A DNA stretch of 64,000 nucleotides from Streptomyces sp. AC555_RSS877. Lineage in GTDB: Bacteria > Actinomycetota > Actinomycetes > Streptomycetales > Streptomycetaceae. Under the pieces are notes generated by a model that had not been told where the DNA came from, did no database searches, and saw only the letters and a program-made list of their open reading frames with translations. Made by a program: the position numbers and the translations under genes. Positions 39,259-47,703 of the stretch are shown piece by piece (the first letter of the stretch is position 1; every line of letters begins with the position of its first letter). The DNA lies in the NCBI RefSeq assembly GCF_019049245.1, contig NZ_JAGMUK010000015.1, positions 52,749 through 116,748 of the forward strand, written 5' to 3'.

Positions 39259-39717
39259 GTGGTGGAACCTGATATTCCGGCAGCCCGGGGCGGGCCGGTG
39301 GAACCGCGGGCGGCACGGCCGGCCGACGTCACCTGGCACCGGCTCCAGGACCAGCTGAACTGGTTCGACCGGAAGAGCGGTCTCGCCCAACGCCGCTTCA
39401 AACAGCTGAAGTTGGCCACACTCATGCTGGCGGCCGGTCTTCCGGTGACCGTCGCCGCCTCCGCGCCCAACTGGATCCCGGCGTTGATGGGCGCCCTTGT
39501 CGCGGTCATCGAGGGCGCACAGCAACTGTTCAAGTTCCAGGAGAACTGGATCAACTACCGGTCCGTGTGCGAGGGGCTGCGCCGCGAGCACTACCTGTAC
39601 CTGGCGCGGGCGGGGCACTACGGCGAAACGGCCGACGTCGACACCCTGCTGGCCGAGATGGTGGAGCGGATCATCGGACAGGAAACCACCCACTGGGTGG
39701 AACGGGAGGCCACGTGA
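39259..39717 (+). CDS. SLATT-domain (DUF4231-like) two-helix membrane protein
   Basis: 152 residues from GTG 39259 with GGAGGGGGAG before it. A soluble N-terminus is followed by a helical stretch WHRLQDQLNWFDRKSGLAQRR, two adjacent membrane helices (LATLMLAAGLPVTVAA and WIPALMGALVAVIEGA), then a long cytoplasmic helix (FQENWINYRSVCEGLRREHYLY). This order is that of SLATT proteins (SMODS/SLOG-associating 2TM effectors), predicted to act on membranes when triggered by a nucleotide sensor. Its stop overlaps the start of the SLOG gene (GTGA), so the two are co-translated. Effector role is inferred from the family and context. Confidence 0.82.
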   Translation: MVEPDIPAARGGPVEPRAARPADVTWHRLQDQLNWFDRKSGLAQRRFKQLKLATLMLAAGLPVTVAASAPNWIPALMGALVAVIEGAQQLFKFQENWINYRSVCEGLRREHYLYLARAGHYGETADVDTLLAEMVERIIGQETTHWVEREAT

Positions 39718-41666
39718 TCATCGTCTTTACCGGTCGGCGTCCCTCAGGGCGGGACGGAGTGTTCCCCGATACCGCCGTGGACTGGCTGGAGGAGCGGCTG
39801 AAGCTCCTCATCGCCGGACTCCGGCCGCGGCTCGCCGTGGGTTCAGCCGCCGCGGGCACCGACCTGCTCGCCGCCGGGGCGGCACTGCGCGCCGGTATCC
39901 CGGTCGAACTCCTGGTCACCGAGGACCCCGAGGAGTTCGTGAGCGCCTCCGTCGCCGACAAAGGGCCGCGATGGGAGGAGCGCTTTCGCACGCTGACCGC
40001 GCAGACGAAGGCCGCCGTGATCCCCGTACCGGGAGCGAGGGCCGACGACGACGGATTCCGCGTCGTCAACCGGGCGATCCTGAGCCACGCCCGCGACAGC
40101 ATGCGCGACCCGGTCCAGAAAGCGGTCGCACCCGAGGAACTCGTGGTGGTCGCGGTGACCGAGGGACCACGCGCGGGAGAGGACCACACAGAGTCCCTCG
40201 CCCGGTCCGCCGAAGCCCTCGGCCATCTGGTGCTGCGCCTCGACCCCTCCCAGGTCCAGCCCGAGGCGCCGACGGCGTTCGTCGCCATGCCGTACGGCGT
40301 CAAGGCCGACTCCACACGGGACCTCAAGCGGTTCGAGGCGGACCAGTCCTGGCACCGGGTGGTCGTACCCGCTCTCCTCGACAGCGGATACCGACCGATC
40401 CGCACGGACCTGGAAGCCGGCCTGAAAAGCATCGACGCGCGCATGCTGCACAGCATCAACACCGCCGACCTCTTCGTGGCCGACCTCGCCACGCTCAACC
40501 CCAACGTCCTGTGGGAACTGGGCGTGCGACACGCCTGGCGACCCCACGCCACGCTCCTGATGGCGCCGAACTGGGTCACACCGCCCTTCGACCTGGGACA
40601 TTCCACCATCCAGCGCTACGAGCGGGGAATGAAGAAGGTCAGCGATCGGCAGGCGGTCACCGCCATTCGCAAGCTCAAGGCCGCGCTGAGCGCGACGCAG
40701 CGGGGGGACGACAGCCCGGTGTGGGCCGTGTTCCCCGCGCTGGAGCCCGTACAACTGCCTCCCGACGCCGATGTGGAGCTCTTCTCGCGGCTCACGCGCT
40801 ACAGCGAGGAGATCAACCTCGCGGCGGCCCTGCGTGACTCCGGGAGACTGCTCGACCTCGCCGACCAGGTACGGGCCGACGGACTCCCCGACAGCAACTG
40901 CCGCGACCAGCTGGAGCAGATCGGACTGGCCCTCGTGAAACTGGGCAGCTTCGACGACGGGCGCAGGCTGCTCGAGCCGCTGACCGCGGCCGACGTCTCC
41001 TTCGGCCGGATCCGCATGCAGCAGGGATACGCCCTCACCCTGATCCACCGTGACGGAACGCCCGAGGAGCGGCTGAAGTACCTGAAAGACGCCGAACGCA
41101 GGTTACTGCTGCTCGACGGCCACCATCCCGGCTCCTCCGAAACCTGGGGACTGCTCGGCAGCGCGGCCAAACGAGCCTTCGAGCTCGCCTTCCGGCTTGA
41201 GGAGAAGAACGCCTCTTCTCACCTGAACCGCGCCATCGAGGCCTATCGCAGGGGCATGGAGGCCGATCCCGGCGACTACTACCCGGGGATCAACGCTCTG
41301 GCCCTCGTACGGGTGAGGGGGCAGCACTTCGACGGCGGCCAGGACGACGTGGCGCTGGCGGAGTCCCTGCTCCCGGTGGTCCGGTTCGCCGTCGAGCGCC
41401 GCCCGGTCGGCCCGAACGACACCTGGGAGCACGCGACGCTGGCCGAACTCGCCCTGCATCAGCACCTGTTGGACAAGGGCATGGCTCCAGTACCACCCGT
41501 CGAGGCGCTGCGCCACTACACCTTCGCGGCCCATTCCGCCGACGGCGCCGAACTTGCCTCCATACGCCGCCAACTCGAGTTCCTCATGGCCGTGGGAGAC
41601 CCGCCCGAGGTCCTTGCCCCACTGCTCGCGGCCATCCCCACACCGGCCGAAGGGAACGCCCTGTGA
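39714..41666 (+). CDS. SLOG + NDT/TIR-like + TPR (TRAFs-binding-like) protein
   Basis: 650 residues from GTG 39714. Residues 1-~183: SLOG-like Rossmann domain (IIVFTGRRPSG, LAVGSAAAGTDLLAAGAAL near 42). Residues ~185-340: a second sensor/effector domain with FVAMPYGVKAD, DSGYRPIRTDLEAG, INTADLFVADLATLNPNVLWELG, the pattern of nucleoside-deoxyribosyltransferase or TIR-like folds (an NAD/nucleotide-processing type). Residues ~341-650: helical TPR-like array (LVKLGSFDDGRRLLEPL, LNRAIEAYRRGMEADPGDYYPGINAL) like the TRAFs-binding region (DUF4071) of ASK/MAP3K kinases. A TTA codon at 41103-41105 (residue 464) predicts bldA dependence. Coupled to SLATT upstream and to a third gene downstream. Domain names are by eye and need profile confirmation. 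Confidence 0.8.
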   Translation: MIIVFTGRRPSGRDGVFPDTAVDWLEERLKLLIAGLRPRLAVGSAAAGTDLLAAGAALRAGIPVELLVTEDPEEFVSASVADKGPRWEERFRTLTAQTKAAVIPVPGARADDDGFRVVNRAILSHARDSMRDPVQKAVAPEELVVVAVTEGPRAGEDHTESLARSAEALGHLVLRLDPSQVQPEAPTAFVAMPYGVKADSTRDLKRFEADQSWHRVVVPALLDSGYRPIRTDLEAGLKSIDARMLHSINTADLFVADLATLNPNVLWELGVRHAWRPHATLLMAPNWVTPPFDLGHSTIQRYERGMKKVSDRQAVTAIRKLKAALSATQRGDDSPVWAVFPALEPVQLPPDADVELFSRLTRYSEEINLAAALRDSGRLLDLADQVRADGLPDSNCRDQLEQIGLALVKLGSFDDGRRLLEPLTAADVSFGRIRMQQGYALTLIHRDGTPEERLKYLKDAERRLLLLDGHHPGSSETWGLLGSAAKRAFELAFRLEEKNASSHLNRAIEAYRRGMEADPGDYYPGINALALVRVRGQHFDGGQDDVALAESLLPVVRFAVERRPVGPNDTWEHATLAELALHQHLLDKGMAPVPPVEALRHYTFAAHSADGAELASIRRQLEFLMAVGDPPEVLAPLLAAIPTPAEGNAL

Positions 41667-41878
41667 CATACGGGACCACCGAGCCGTACGTGATGGTGAG
41701 TCCCGCGGAGCATCCCGGCGGACCGGAACAGCCCCGAGGCGGCCCGGGTCCTCAACCTCGACAACTGGGCGGAGGGCGGCAAGGCCTCACTCGTCCGGGC
41801 GCTCGAACTGATCCAGCGGTCCGGCGCCGGCGCGGGTGCTCCTTCGCCGAAGCCTTCCAGCTGCTGCTCGACGAGTAG
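41663..41878 (+). pseudogene. Small third gene of the SLATT-SLOG operon, frame-disrupted
   Basis: A GTG at 41663 overlaps the previous stop (GTGA) and the frame stays open to TAG at 41878 (71 codons). The first ~18 codons and the last ~14 (CSFAEAFQLLLDE) have strong GC3, but the middle does not. In the middle (41727-41822) another frame has near-perfect GC3 and reads NSPEAARVLNLDNWAEGGKA then SLVRALELIQRS. Two compensating one-base indels (about 41719-41726 and 41822-41842) would restore one reading frame. The intended product is a soluble helical protein of ~70 residues that I do not recognise. Confidence 0.6.
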
Positions 41879-41931
41879 CAAACCGCCGGGGCATCACCCG
41901 GGGTGCTCCGTCCCACAGAACGGCCCGCGTC

Positions 41932-42837
41932 TCAGGCCAGCTCCGCCGCGTACGGCGGCTCCGCCCCAGCGCGCGAGCAGGTTATCGCCGCTGCCCGCGC
42001 GGCGAACCTCAGCAACCGTGCCCAGCCGTCCGCGCCCAGGCCGGCGAGCGCCTGCGGGGACAGGGCGTCACGGGCGGCCAGGCCGTGCAGCAGGGCGGCG
42101 TTCACGGTGTCGCCGGCGCCGATCGTGTCGACGACGTCGACCTTCTCGCCCGGCACCGCGTGCACCGCGCCGTCCCTGGTGAAGGCCGTCATCCCGTCGC
42201 CGCCCTGGGTGATCACGACGGCCGAGGGCCCCGCGGCCAGCCACTCGCGCGGGGTACCGCCCAGCCACAGCGCGTCCTCCTCGGAGAGCTTGAGCAGGGA
42301 GACCGACGGCAGCCAGCTCTTGAAGCGCGCCCGGTAGGCGTCCGCGTCGGGGATCAGCCCCGCCCGGATGTTCGGGTCGAGCGCGGTGAACACGCCCCGC
42401 GCGGACGCGCTCCGCATCAGCTCCTCGTAGGCGCTCGCGCCCGGTTCCAGGACGAGTGAGCACGTCCCGAACGAGACCGCCCGGGTCCCCCCGGGAAGCT
42501 CTGCGGGCGCTGTGAACTGCCGGTCCGCGGTGCCGTCGACGTAGAAGGAGTAGGCGGCCGAGCCGTGCGTGTCGATCGTGGCGACCGCGAGGGTGGTCGG
42601 CTCCGTGCCACGCTGTACGGCCGTCACGTCCACCCCCGCCGCCCGCAGCCCGTCGAGCAGCGCCTCGCCGAAGGCGTCGTACGAGACGCGGGAGCAGAAG
42701 GCCGTGGGGGAGCCGAGGCGGCCGAGGGCCAGGGCCGTGTTGTACGGGCCGCCGCCGAGCGCCGGCTTCAGGCCCGCCAGGGCGCCCGTGCCCTGCGGCA
42801 CCAGGTCGATCAAGGCCTCTCCGGCGACGACGATCAC
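41932..42837 (-). CDS. PfkB-family sugar kinase (fructokinase-like)
   Basis: 301 residues from GTG 42837 (GTGA overlap with the LacI stop). Motifs: VVAGEALIDLVPQG, ALGGGPYNTALALGRLG (G-G-G-P-x-N typical of fructokinase-like PfkB members), FTALDPNIRAGLI, and the catalytic VVDTIGAGDTVNAALLHG. With a LacI-family regulator in the same operon it most likely phosphorylates fructose or another monosaccharide after uptake; no transporter is encoded beside it. Confidence 0.9.
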   Translation of the reverse strand: MIVVAGEALIDLVPQGTGALAGLKPALGGGPYNTALALGRLGSPTAFCSRVSYDAFGEALLDGLRAAGVDVTAVQRGTEPTTLAVATIDTHGSAAYSFYVDGTADRQFTAPAELPGGTRAVSFGTCSLVLEPGASAYEELMRSASARGVFTALDPNIRAGLIPDADAYRARFKSWLPSVSLLKLSEEDALWLGGTPREWLAAGPSAVVITQGGDGMTAFTRDGAVHAVPGEKVDVVDTIGAGDTVNAALLHGLAARDALSPQALAGLGADGWARLLRFAARAAAITCSRAGAEPPYAAELA

Positions 42838-43988
42838 GCGACGGTTCCTCTCTTGGACGGCGAGGGCTGCGAGGGCTGCTGGGGGTGCGCGGACCGAGGG
42901 GTCCGCAAGGGCTGCTGAGGGGACTGCGACGGCTGACGGAGCTGCGAGCCCTGCGCCGCCGACGGCCCCGGCTCGCCGTCGCAGCCGCACGAGGCGCGGT
43001 GGACGAAGGCGCAGGCGAGCCGCACGGTCCGGGCCGGCCGGTCCGGCGTGGCGAGACGCTCCAGGAGCACATGGAACGCCCGGGCGCCGATCTCCCTGCT
43101 GGGCTGGGCGATCGCGGTGAGCCGCGGTGTGAACAGGTCGGCCCAGGCGAAGTCGTCGAAGCAGCACAGGGCGATGTCGTCCGGCACGGACAGGCCGCGC
43201 TCGCGCAGAGCGCGCAGGGCGCCGATGGTCATCGCGTTGTTCGCGGTGACGAGCGCGGTGGGCGGTGCAGGAAGGGACAGCAGGGCCGCGGTGGCCCGTT
43301 CGCCGCCGTCCGACTCGGAGTCGCCGTGCACGACGAGGCGTTCGTCGTAGGGAAACCCGGCGGCGGCCAGGCCGTGCCGGTACCCGGTGATCCGTTCGCC
43401 GGTGGTGCTCAGCCCGGCCCGGCCCGCGACCAGGGCGATCCGCCGATGGCCGAGCCCGGCGAGATGGGTGACCAGCTGGGCCGTCGGTTCGGCGCTGTCG
43501 GCGCAGACCTGGTCGAAGCGCGGTGCGCGGTCCTCGGGGGAGTCGATCACCCGGTCGAGGAACACGGCCGGTACGTCGTGACGCGTGAGGTAGGCGACGA
43601 GCTTCCGCGGGTCGGCGGAGGGGGCGACGATCATGCCGTCCACCCGCCGTTCGTGCAGGAGCTGGACGACCTTGAGCTCGTGCTCCGGATCGTCGTGCGG
43701 GTCGGCGATGAGCAGGCCGTAACCGTGCTCCAGGGCGGCGGCCTCGACTCCCTGGAGGATGTCCGTGAAGTACGGGTTGCTGATCGCCGACACCGCGAGG
43801 CCGACGGACCGGGTGCGGGAGGTCACCAGGGAGCGGGCGAGGGTGTTGGGCGTGTAGCCGAGCTCCTCGACGGCGTCCAGCACGGCCTGGCGGGTGTGCG
43901 GCAGGACCGGCCGGGTGTCGTTCAGCACGTGCGAAACGGTCGCGACGGACACGCCGGCGCTGCGTGCGACGTCGGCCATGGTCGGCAT
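42834..43988 (-). CDS. LacI-family transcription regulator
   Basis: 384 residues from ATG 43988 with GAGGAGG before it. Helix-turn-helix and hinge helix: MADVARSAGVSVATVSHVLN then LGYTPNTLARSL. Periplasmic-binding-like effector domain follows (SVGLAVSAISNPYFTDILQG, VPAVFLDRVIDS, IALVAGRAGLSTTGERITGY, CCFDDFAWADLFTPRLTAI). The last ~45 residues are a Ser/Gln/Pro-rich tail not seen in classic members. Likely represses itself and the kinase gene through the palindrome at 44086-44115; the inducer would be the kinase's sugar. Confidence 0.92.
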   Translation of the reverse strand: MPTMADVARSAGVSVATVSHVLNDTRPVLPHTRQAVLDAVEELGYTPNTLARSLVTSRTRSVGLAVSAISNPYFTDILQGVEAAALEHGYGLLIADPHDDPEHELKVVQLLHERRVDGMIVAPSADPRKLVAYLTRHDVPAVFLDRVIDSPEDRAPRFDQVCADSAEPTAQLVTHLAGLGHRRIALVAGRAGLSTTGERITGYRHGLAAAGFPYDERLVVHGDSESDGGERATAALLSLPAPPTALVTANNAMTIGALRALRERGLSVPDDIALCCFDDFAWADLFTPRLTAIAQPSREIGARAFHVLLERLATPDRPARTVRLACAFVHRASCGCDGEPGPSAAQGSQLRQPSQSPQQPLRTPRSAHPQQPSQPSPSKRGTVA

Positions 43989-44085
43989 GGGGTCCTCCTC
44001 CCGGAGAGGCAGAAGCAGAAGCAGAATCAGAAGCAGAGAAAACGGCGGCGGTGGCGGCATCGGGAACGTATCGCATACCAGCCCG

Positions 44086-44115
44086 CACGTAAACGCTTGC
44101 GCAAACGTTTACGTG
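44086..44115. promoter_or_regulatory. 30-bp near-perfect palindrome, LacI-type operator
   Basis: Arms CACGTAAACG and CGTTTACGTG flank a TTGCGCAA core; only one symmetric pair (44096/44105) is mismatched. The central CGCAA/TTGCG with CGTTTAC matches LacI-family operator style. It lies ~98 bp before the LacI gene start. Confidence 0.75.
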
Positions 44116-44140
44116 CGGTCACCGTCCCCGGCCCAGGGGG

Positions 44141-45097
44141 TCACTCCCAGTCCCACCCGATTCCCACGATCCCCGTCCGCACCCGGGGTTCGACGAGGTG
44201 CACGGAGTGATGCCGGCCGGTCAGGGCCAGCTCCTGGCGCCCGCTGCGCGGCGCCGCCGCCGAGTGCTGGGCGAACCGGTGGCAGCGCACCGGCAGCGCG
44301 TGCTCGTCGAAGCGGACCTGGAGCGCGTACTGACCGCCCGCCGGCCCGAACCCGCGGACGCACTCCCGTGACACACCGGCCGTGCCGTCCTCGACGCCGT
44401 AGCGGAAGAGGAACGTGTCGCCGGCCCGCAGCCGGGTGTCGAAAAGCAGTTCGGCCACGAGCACCCCGGTGTCGTGATCGCAACGCACGCGTCCCGTCCG
44501 GCAGTTCTCCACGGCGTGGACGGTCATGCGCTCTGGAGCGCACCCCGGGTCGCCGTGGTGGACGGCCACGAATCGGTCGACGCCGTCCCGGTGGGCGCGC
44601 ACGATGTGGTGCGACTCGCGCCCCGCCAGCTCGCGGCGCCCGCCGATCCGTACCCGCTCGTGGTGCCCGACGGTGTGCAGCCCGCCGTCGAGCGGCGATC
44701 CCAGCTCGGCCAGCAGGTGTTCCAGGACGCCGGAGGCCTCGACGAGGGAACGGTAGGAGCGTGCCGCGGGCCGCTCTGCGGCCGGGTCCTCGTCGGTGTG
44801 GGCGAGCAGCCGGATCAGCGACTCCTCCGGCAGCTGGAGGATCTCCTCCAGCGCCCGTACGGCCCGCAGCGACTCCGGGCGCTGCGGGCGCCGGGCGCCC
44901 TGTTGCCAGTAACTCAGACTCGTCACGCCGACCTTCACCCCGTGGCGCGACAGATGGTGCTGCACGCGCTGCAGCGGCAGCCCGCGGGCGGCGATCGCGG
45001 CGCGCAGCGCGACATGGAAGGGGCCGACACGCAGGGCCGCGTCCAGTTCCGCGGTGGCGACGGTGGCGACGTCCGCGTGCTGTGTGGCGTGCGGCAT
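44141..45097 (-). CDS. XRE-type DNA-binding regulator, Streptomyces-specific
   Basis: 318 residues. The N-terminal ~95 residues hold an atypical helix-turn-helix (LRAAIAARGLPLQRVQHHLS, VGVTSLSYWQQGARRPQRPE, LRAVRALEEILQLPE). The remaining ~220 residues have no recognised domain; they are beta-rich and contain many His/Arg residues (HHIVRAHRDGVDRFVAVHHG, VRCDHDTGVLVAELLFDT, FRYGVEDGTAG). I know similar uncharacterised XRE proteins in Streptomyces but no function. A small palindrome lies directly upstream. Confidence 0.75.
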   Translation of the reverse strand: MPHATQHADVATVATAELDAALRVGPFHVALRAAIAARGLPLQRVQHHLSRHGVKVGVTSLSYWQQGARRPQRPESLRAVRALEEILQLPEESLIRLLAHTDEDPAAERPAARSYRSLVEASGVLEHLLAELGSPLDGGLHTVGHHERVRIGGRRELAGRESHHIVRAHRDGVDRFVAVHHGDPGCAPERMTVHAVENCRTGRVRCDHDTGVLVAELLFDTRLRAGDTFLFRYGVEDGTAGVSRECVRGFGPAGGQYALQVRFDEHALPVRCHRFAQHSAAAPRSGRQELALTGRHHSVHLVEPRVRTGIVGIGWDWE

Positions 45098-45110
45098 GCA
45101 GGGGCCTTTC

Positions 45111-45124
45111 TGTGAATGTTCACA
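45111..45124. promoter_or_regulatory. Palindrome TGTGAA-tg-TTCACA upstream of the XRE gene
   Basis: 6-bp arms around 2 nt, ending 14 bp before the XRE start codon; a likely autoregulatory operator overlapping the 5' leader. Confidence 0.45.
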
Positions 45125-45627
45125 ACGGCTGGTCAGACCGTTCGCGGGAGTCGGGGCCGCCGATCCGGCGCAGGGGTCTTCACATCCGTACGCCGACGTT
45201 CAGGGCCCGAGTTCCCCCGCATTGAAGCGTGTTGACCAAGCCCCGACAACACCTGATGCCCAACCGCGGTGCACACCTGGCCGACTTCGCGCGGCGACGG
45301 ACCTGGGCGGGATTCCGCTCATGCGGCTGGGTTCCCGGGGCCGGCCGTCTCCATGAGCCCGGTCACGCATGTGGACGAGTTCCTGGGAGCCCGGAGCCCG
45401 GAGCCCGGAGCCCGGAAGGAAGCCCACCCGCACCGTCCCGGCCCACCGGGCGCGCCTGCCGGGAGGCCACCGCCTGCCGGGAGGCACCGTCCGCCACCGC
45501 GGCCTATGACGGCGACCGCCGCGTACTGGCGCTTCTCGGTCCTCCCCTCCCGGAGTCCCCATGAGGGCGTCGGTCCGTCGTCCACAGGCTCGCCGCGCTG
45601 TCAGCCCCCGCCAGTAGGGTGTGAGAC
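45125..45627. other. Intergenic region with short tandem repeats before uvrC
   Basis: About 500 bp without a convincing gene. A 7-bp unit (GAGCCCG) repeats four to five times at about 45387-45416. Two copies of CTGCCGGGAGGC occur near 45452-45486. Contains the divergent promoters of the XRE gene and uvrC. Confidence 0.55.
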
Positions 45628-47703
45628 ATGGCCGACCCCTCCAGCTACCGCCCCAAGCCGGGACAGATCCCGGACTCTCCCGGGGTGTACAGGTTCCGTG
45701 ACGAGCACCGCAGGGTGATCTACGTCGGAAAGGCGAAGAGCCTGCGCCAGCGCCTGGCGAACTACTTCCAGGATCTGGCGGGCCTGCACCCCCGCACCCG
45801 CACCATGGTCACCACGGCCGCGTCCGTGGAGTGGACGGTGGTGTCCACCGAGGTCGAGGCCCTCCAGCTGGAGTACTCCTGGATCAAGGAGTACGACCCC
45901 CGGTTCAACGTCAAGTACCGCGACGACAAGAGCTACCCGTACCTCGCGGTGACGATGAACGAGGAGTTCCCGCGCGTCCAGGTGATGCGCGGTCACAAGA
46001 AGAAGGGCGTGCGCTACTTCGGGCCGTACGGCCACGCGTGGGCGATCCGCGACACCGTCGACCTCCTGCTGCGCGTCTTCCCGGTCCGCACCTGCTCGGC
46101 CGGCGTCTTCAAGAACGCCGCCCGCACCGGCCGCCCCTGCCTGCTCGGCTACATCGGCAAGTGCTCCGCACCCTGCGTCGACCGCGTCTCGGCCGAGGAG
46201 CACCGCGAACTCGCCGACGAGTTCTGCGACTTCATGGCCGGCCGCACGGGCACGTATCTGCGCCGCCTGGAGAGGCAGATGACGGCGGCGGCCGAGGAGA
46301 TGGAGTACGAGCGGGCGGCCCGCCTGCGCGACGACATCGGGGCCCTGAAGAAAGCCATGGAGAAGAGCGCGGTCGTGCTCGCCGACGCGACCGACGCCGA
46401 CCTCATCGCGGTGGCCGAGGACGAGCTGGAAGCAGCCGTGCAGATCTTCCACGTCCGCGGCGGCCGCGTGCGCGGCCAGCGCGGCTGGGTCACCGACAAG
46501 GTCGAGGAGATCACCACCGGAGCCCTGGTCGAGCACGCCCTCCAGCAGCTCTACGGCGAGGAGACCGGCGACTCGGTCCCCAAGGAGGTCCTGGTCCCGG
46601 CCCTGCCCGACCCGGTGGAGCCGGTCCAGGAGTGGCTGACCGGGCGCCGGGGTTCCAACATGTCGCTGCGCATCCCGCAACGCGGCGACAAGAAGGCCCT
46701 CATGGAGACGGTGCAGCGCAACGCGCTCCAGACGCTCGCCCTGCACAAGACCAAGCGCGCCTCCGACCTGACCACGCGCTCGCGCGCGCTGGAGGAGATC
46801 GCCGACGCCCTGGGCCTGGACAGCGCCCCGCTCAGGATCGAGTGCTACGACATCTCGCACCTCCAGGGCGACGACGTCGTGGCCTCCATGGTCGTCTTCG
46901 AGGACGGGCTCCAGCGCAAGAGCGAGTACCGCCGCTTCCAGATCAAGGGCTTCGAAGGGCAGGACGACGTCCGCTCCATGCACGAGGTGCTCACCCGCCG
47001 CTTCCGGCGTTACCTCGCCGAGAAGGAGCGGACGGGGGAGTGGACGGACGGCGAGGACGGCCTCGACGACGGCCTGGACGGCACCGTCCTCCAGGACGGC
47101 AACGGCCTCAAGGACGACGACGGCCGGCCCAAGCGGTTCGCCTACCCGCCCCAGCTCGTCGTCGTCGACGGCGGGCAGCCCCAGGTGGCCGCCGCCAAGA
47201 AGGCCCTCGACGAGCTCGGCATCGACGACATCGCCGTCTGCGGCCTGGCCAAGCGCCTGGAGGAGGTCTGGCTGCCGGACGACGACGACCCGGTGGTCCT
47301 GCCCCGCAGCAGCGAGGGCCTCTACCTCCTCCAGCGCGTCCGCGACGAGGCCCACCGCTTCGCGATCACCTACCAGCGGGCCAAGCGCGCCAAGCGCTTC
47401 CGTGCGAGCCCTCTGGACGAGGTCCCCGGGCTCGGGGATGCGCGCAAGCAGGCGGTGCTGAAGCATTTCGGTTCGTTGAAGAAACTGCGATCCGCCACCA
47501 TCGACCAGATCTGTGAGGTTCCCGGCATAGGCCGCAAGACGGCCGAGACGATCGCCGTGGCCCTCGCCCGGACGGCTCCGGCCACGCCGGCGGTGAACAC
47601 GGCGACTGGAGAGATCATGGAAGAGGAACCCGACACCACGGGTTCCGGTGGGGAGCCCGTGGCGACGGGCGCCCCGGACGAACGACGGGGGCAGGAGACA
47701 TGA
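45628..47703 (+). CDS. uvrC: Excinuclease ABC subunit C
   Basis: 691 residues. Makes both incisions in nucleotide excision repair. GIY-YIG domain at the start ([20 protein letters not shown]) for the 3' cut, Cys motif [11 protein letters not shown] domain ([19 protein letters not shown]) that meets UvrB, RNase H-like domain with [20 protein letters not shown] and [14 protein letters not shown] for the 5' cut, and tandem HhH motifs near the end ([31 protein letters not shown]). An acidic insert ([11 protein letters not shown]) lies around residue 475. Heads the uvrC-rapZ-yvcK-whiA operon. Confidence 0.97.
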   Translation: MADPSSYRPKPGQIPDSPGVYRFRDEHRRVIYVGKAKSLRQRLANYFQDLAGLHPRTRTMVTTAASVEWTVVSTEVEALQLEYSWIKEYDPRFNVKYRDDKSYPYLAVTMNEEFPRVQVMRGHKKKGVRYFGPYGHAWAIRDTVDLLLRVFPVRTCSAGVFKNAARTGRPCLLGYIGKCSAPCVDRVSAEEHRELADEFCDFMAGRTGTYLRRLERQMTAAAEEMEYERAARLRDDIGALKKAMEKSAVVLADATDADLIAVAEDELEAAVQIFHVRGGRVRGQRGWVTDKVEEITTGALVEHALQQLYGEETGDSVPKEVLVPALPDPVEPVQEWLTGRRGSNMSLRIPQRGDKKALMETVQRNALQTLALHKTKRASDLTTRSRALEEIADALGLDSAPLRIECYDISHLQGDDVVASMVVFEDGLQRKSEYRRFQIKGFEGQDDVRSMHEVLTRRFRRYLAEKERTGEWTDGEDGLDDGLDGTVLQDGNGLKDDDGRPKRFAYPPQLVVVDGGQPQVAAAKKALDELGIDDIAVCGLAKRLEEVWLPDDDDPVVLPRSSEGLYLLQRVRDEAHRFAITYQRAKRAKRFRASPLDEVPGLGDARKQAVLKHFGSLKKLRSATIDQICEVPGIGRKTAETIAVALARTAPATPAVNTATGEIMEEEPDTTGSGGEPVATGAPDERRGQET

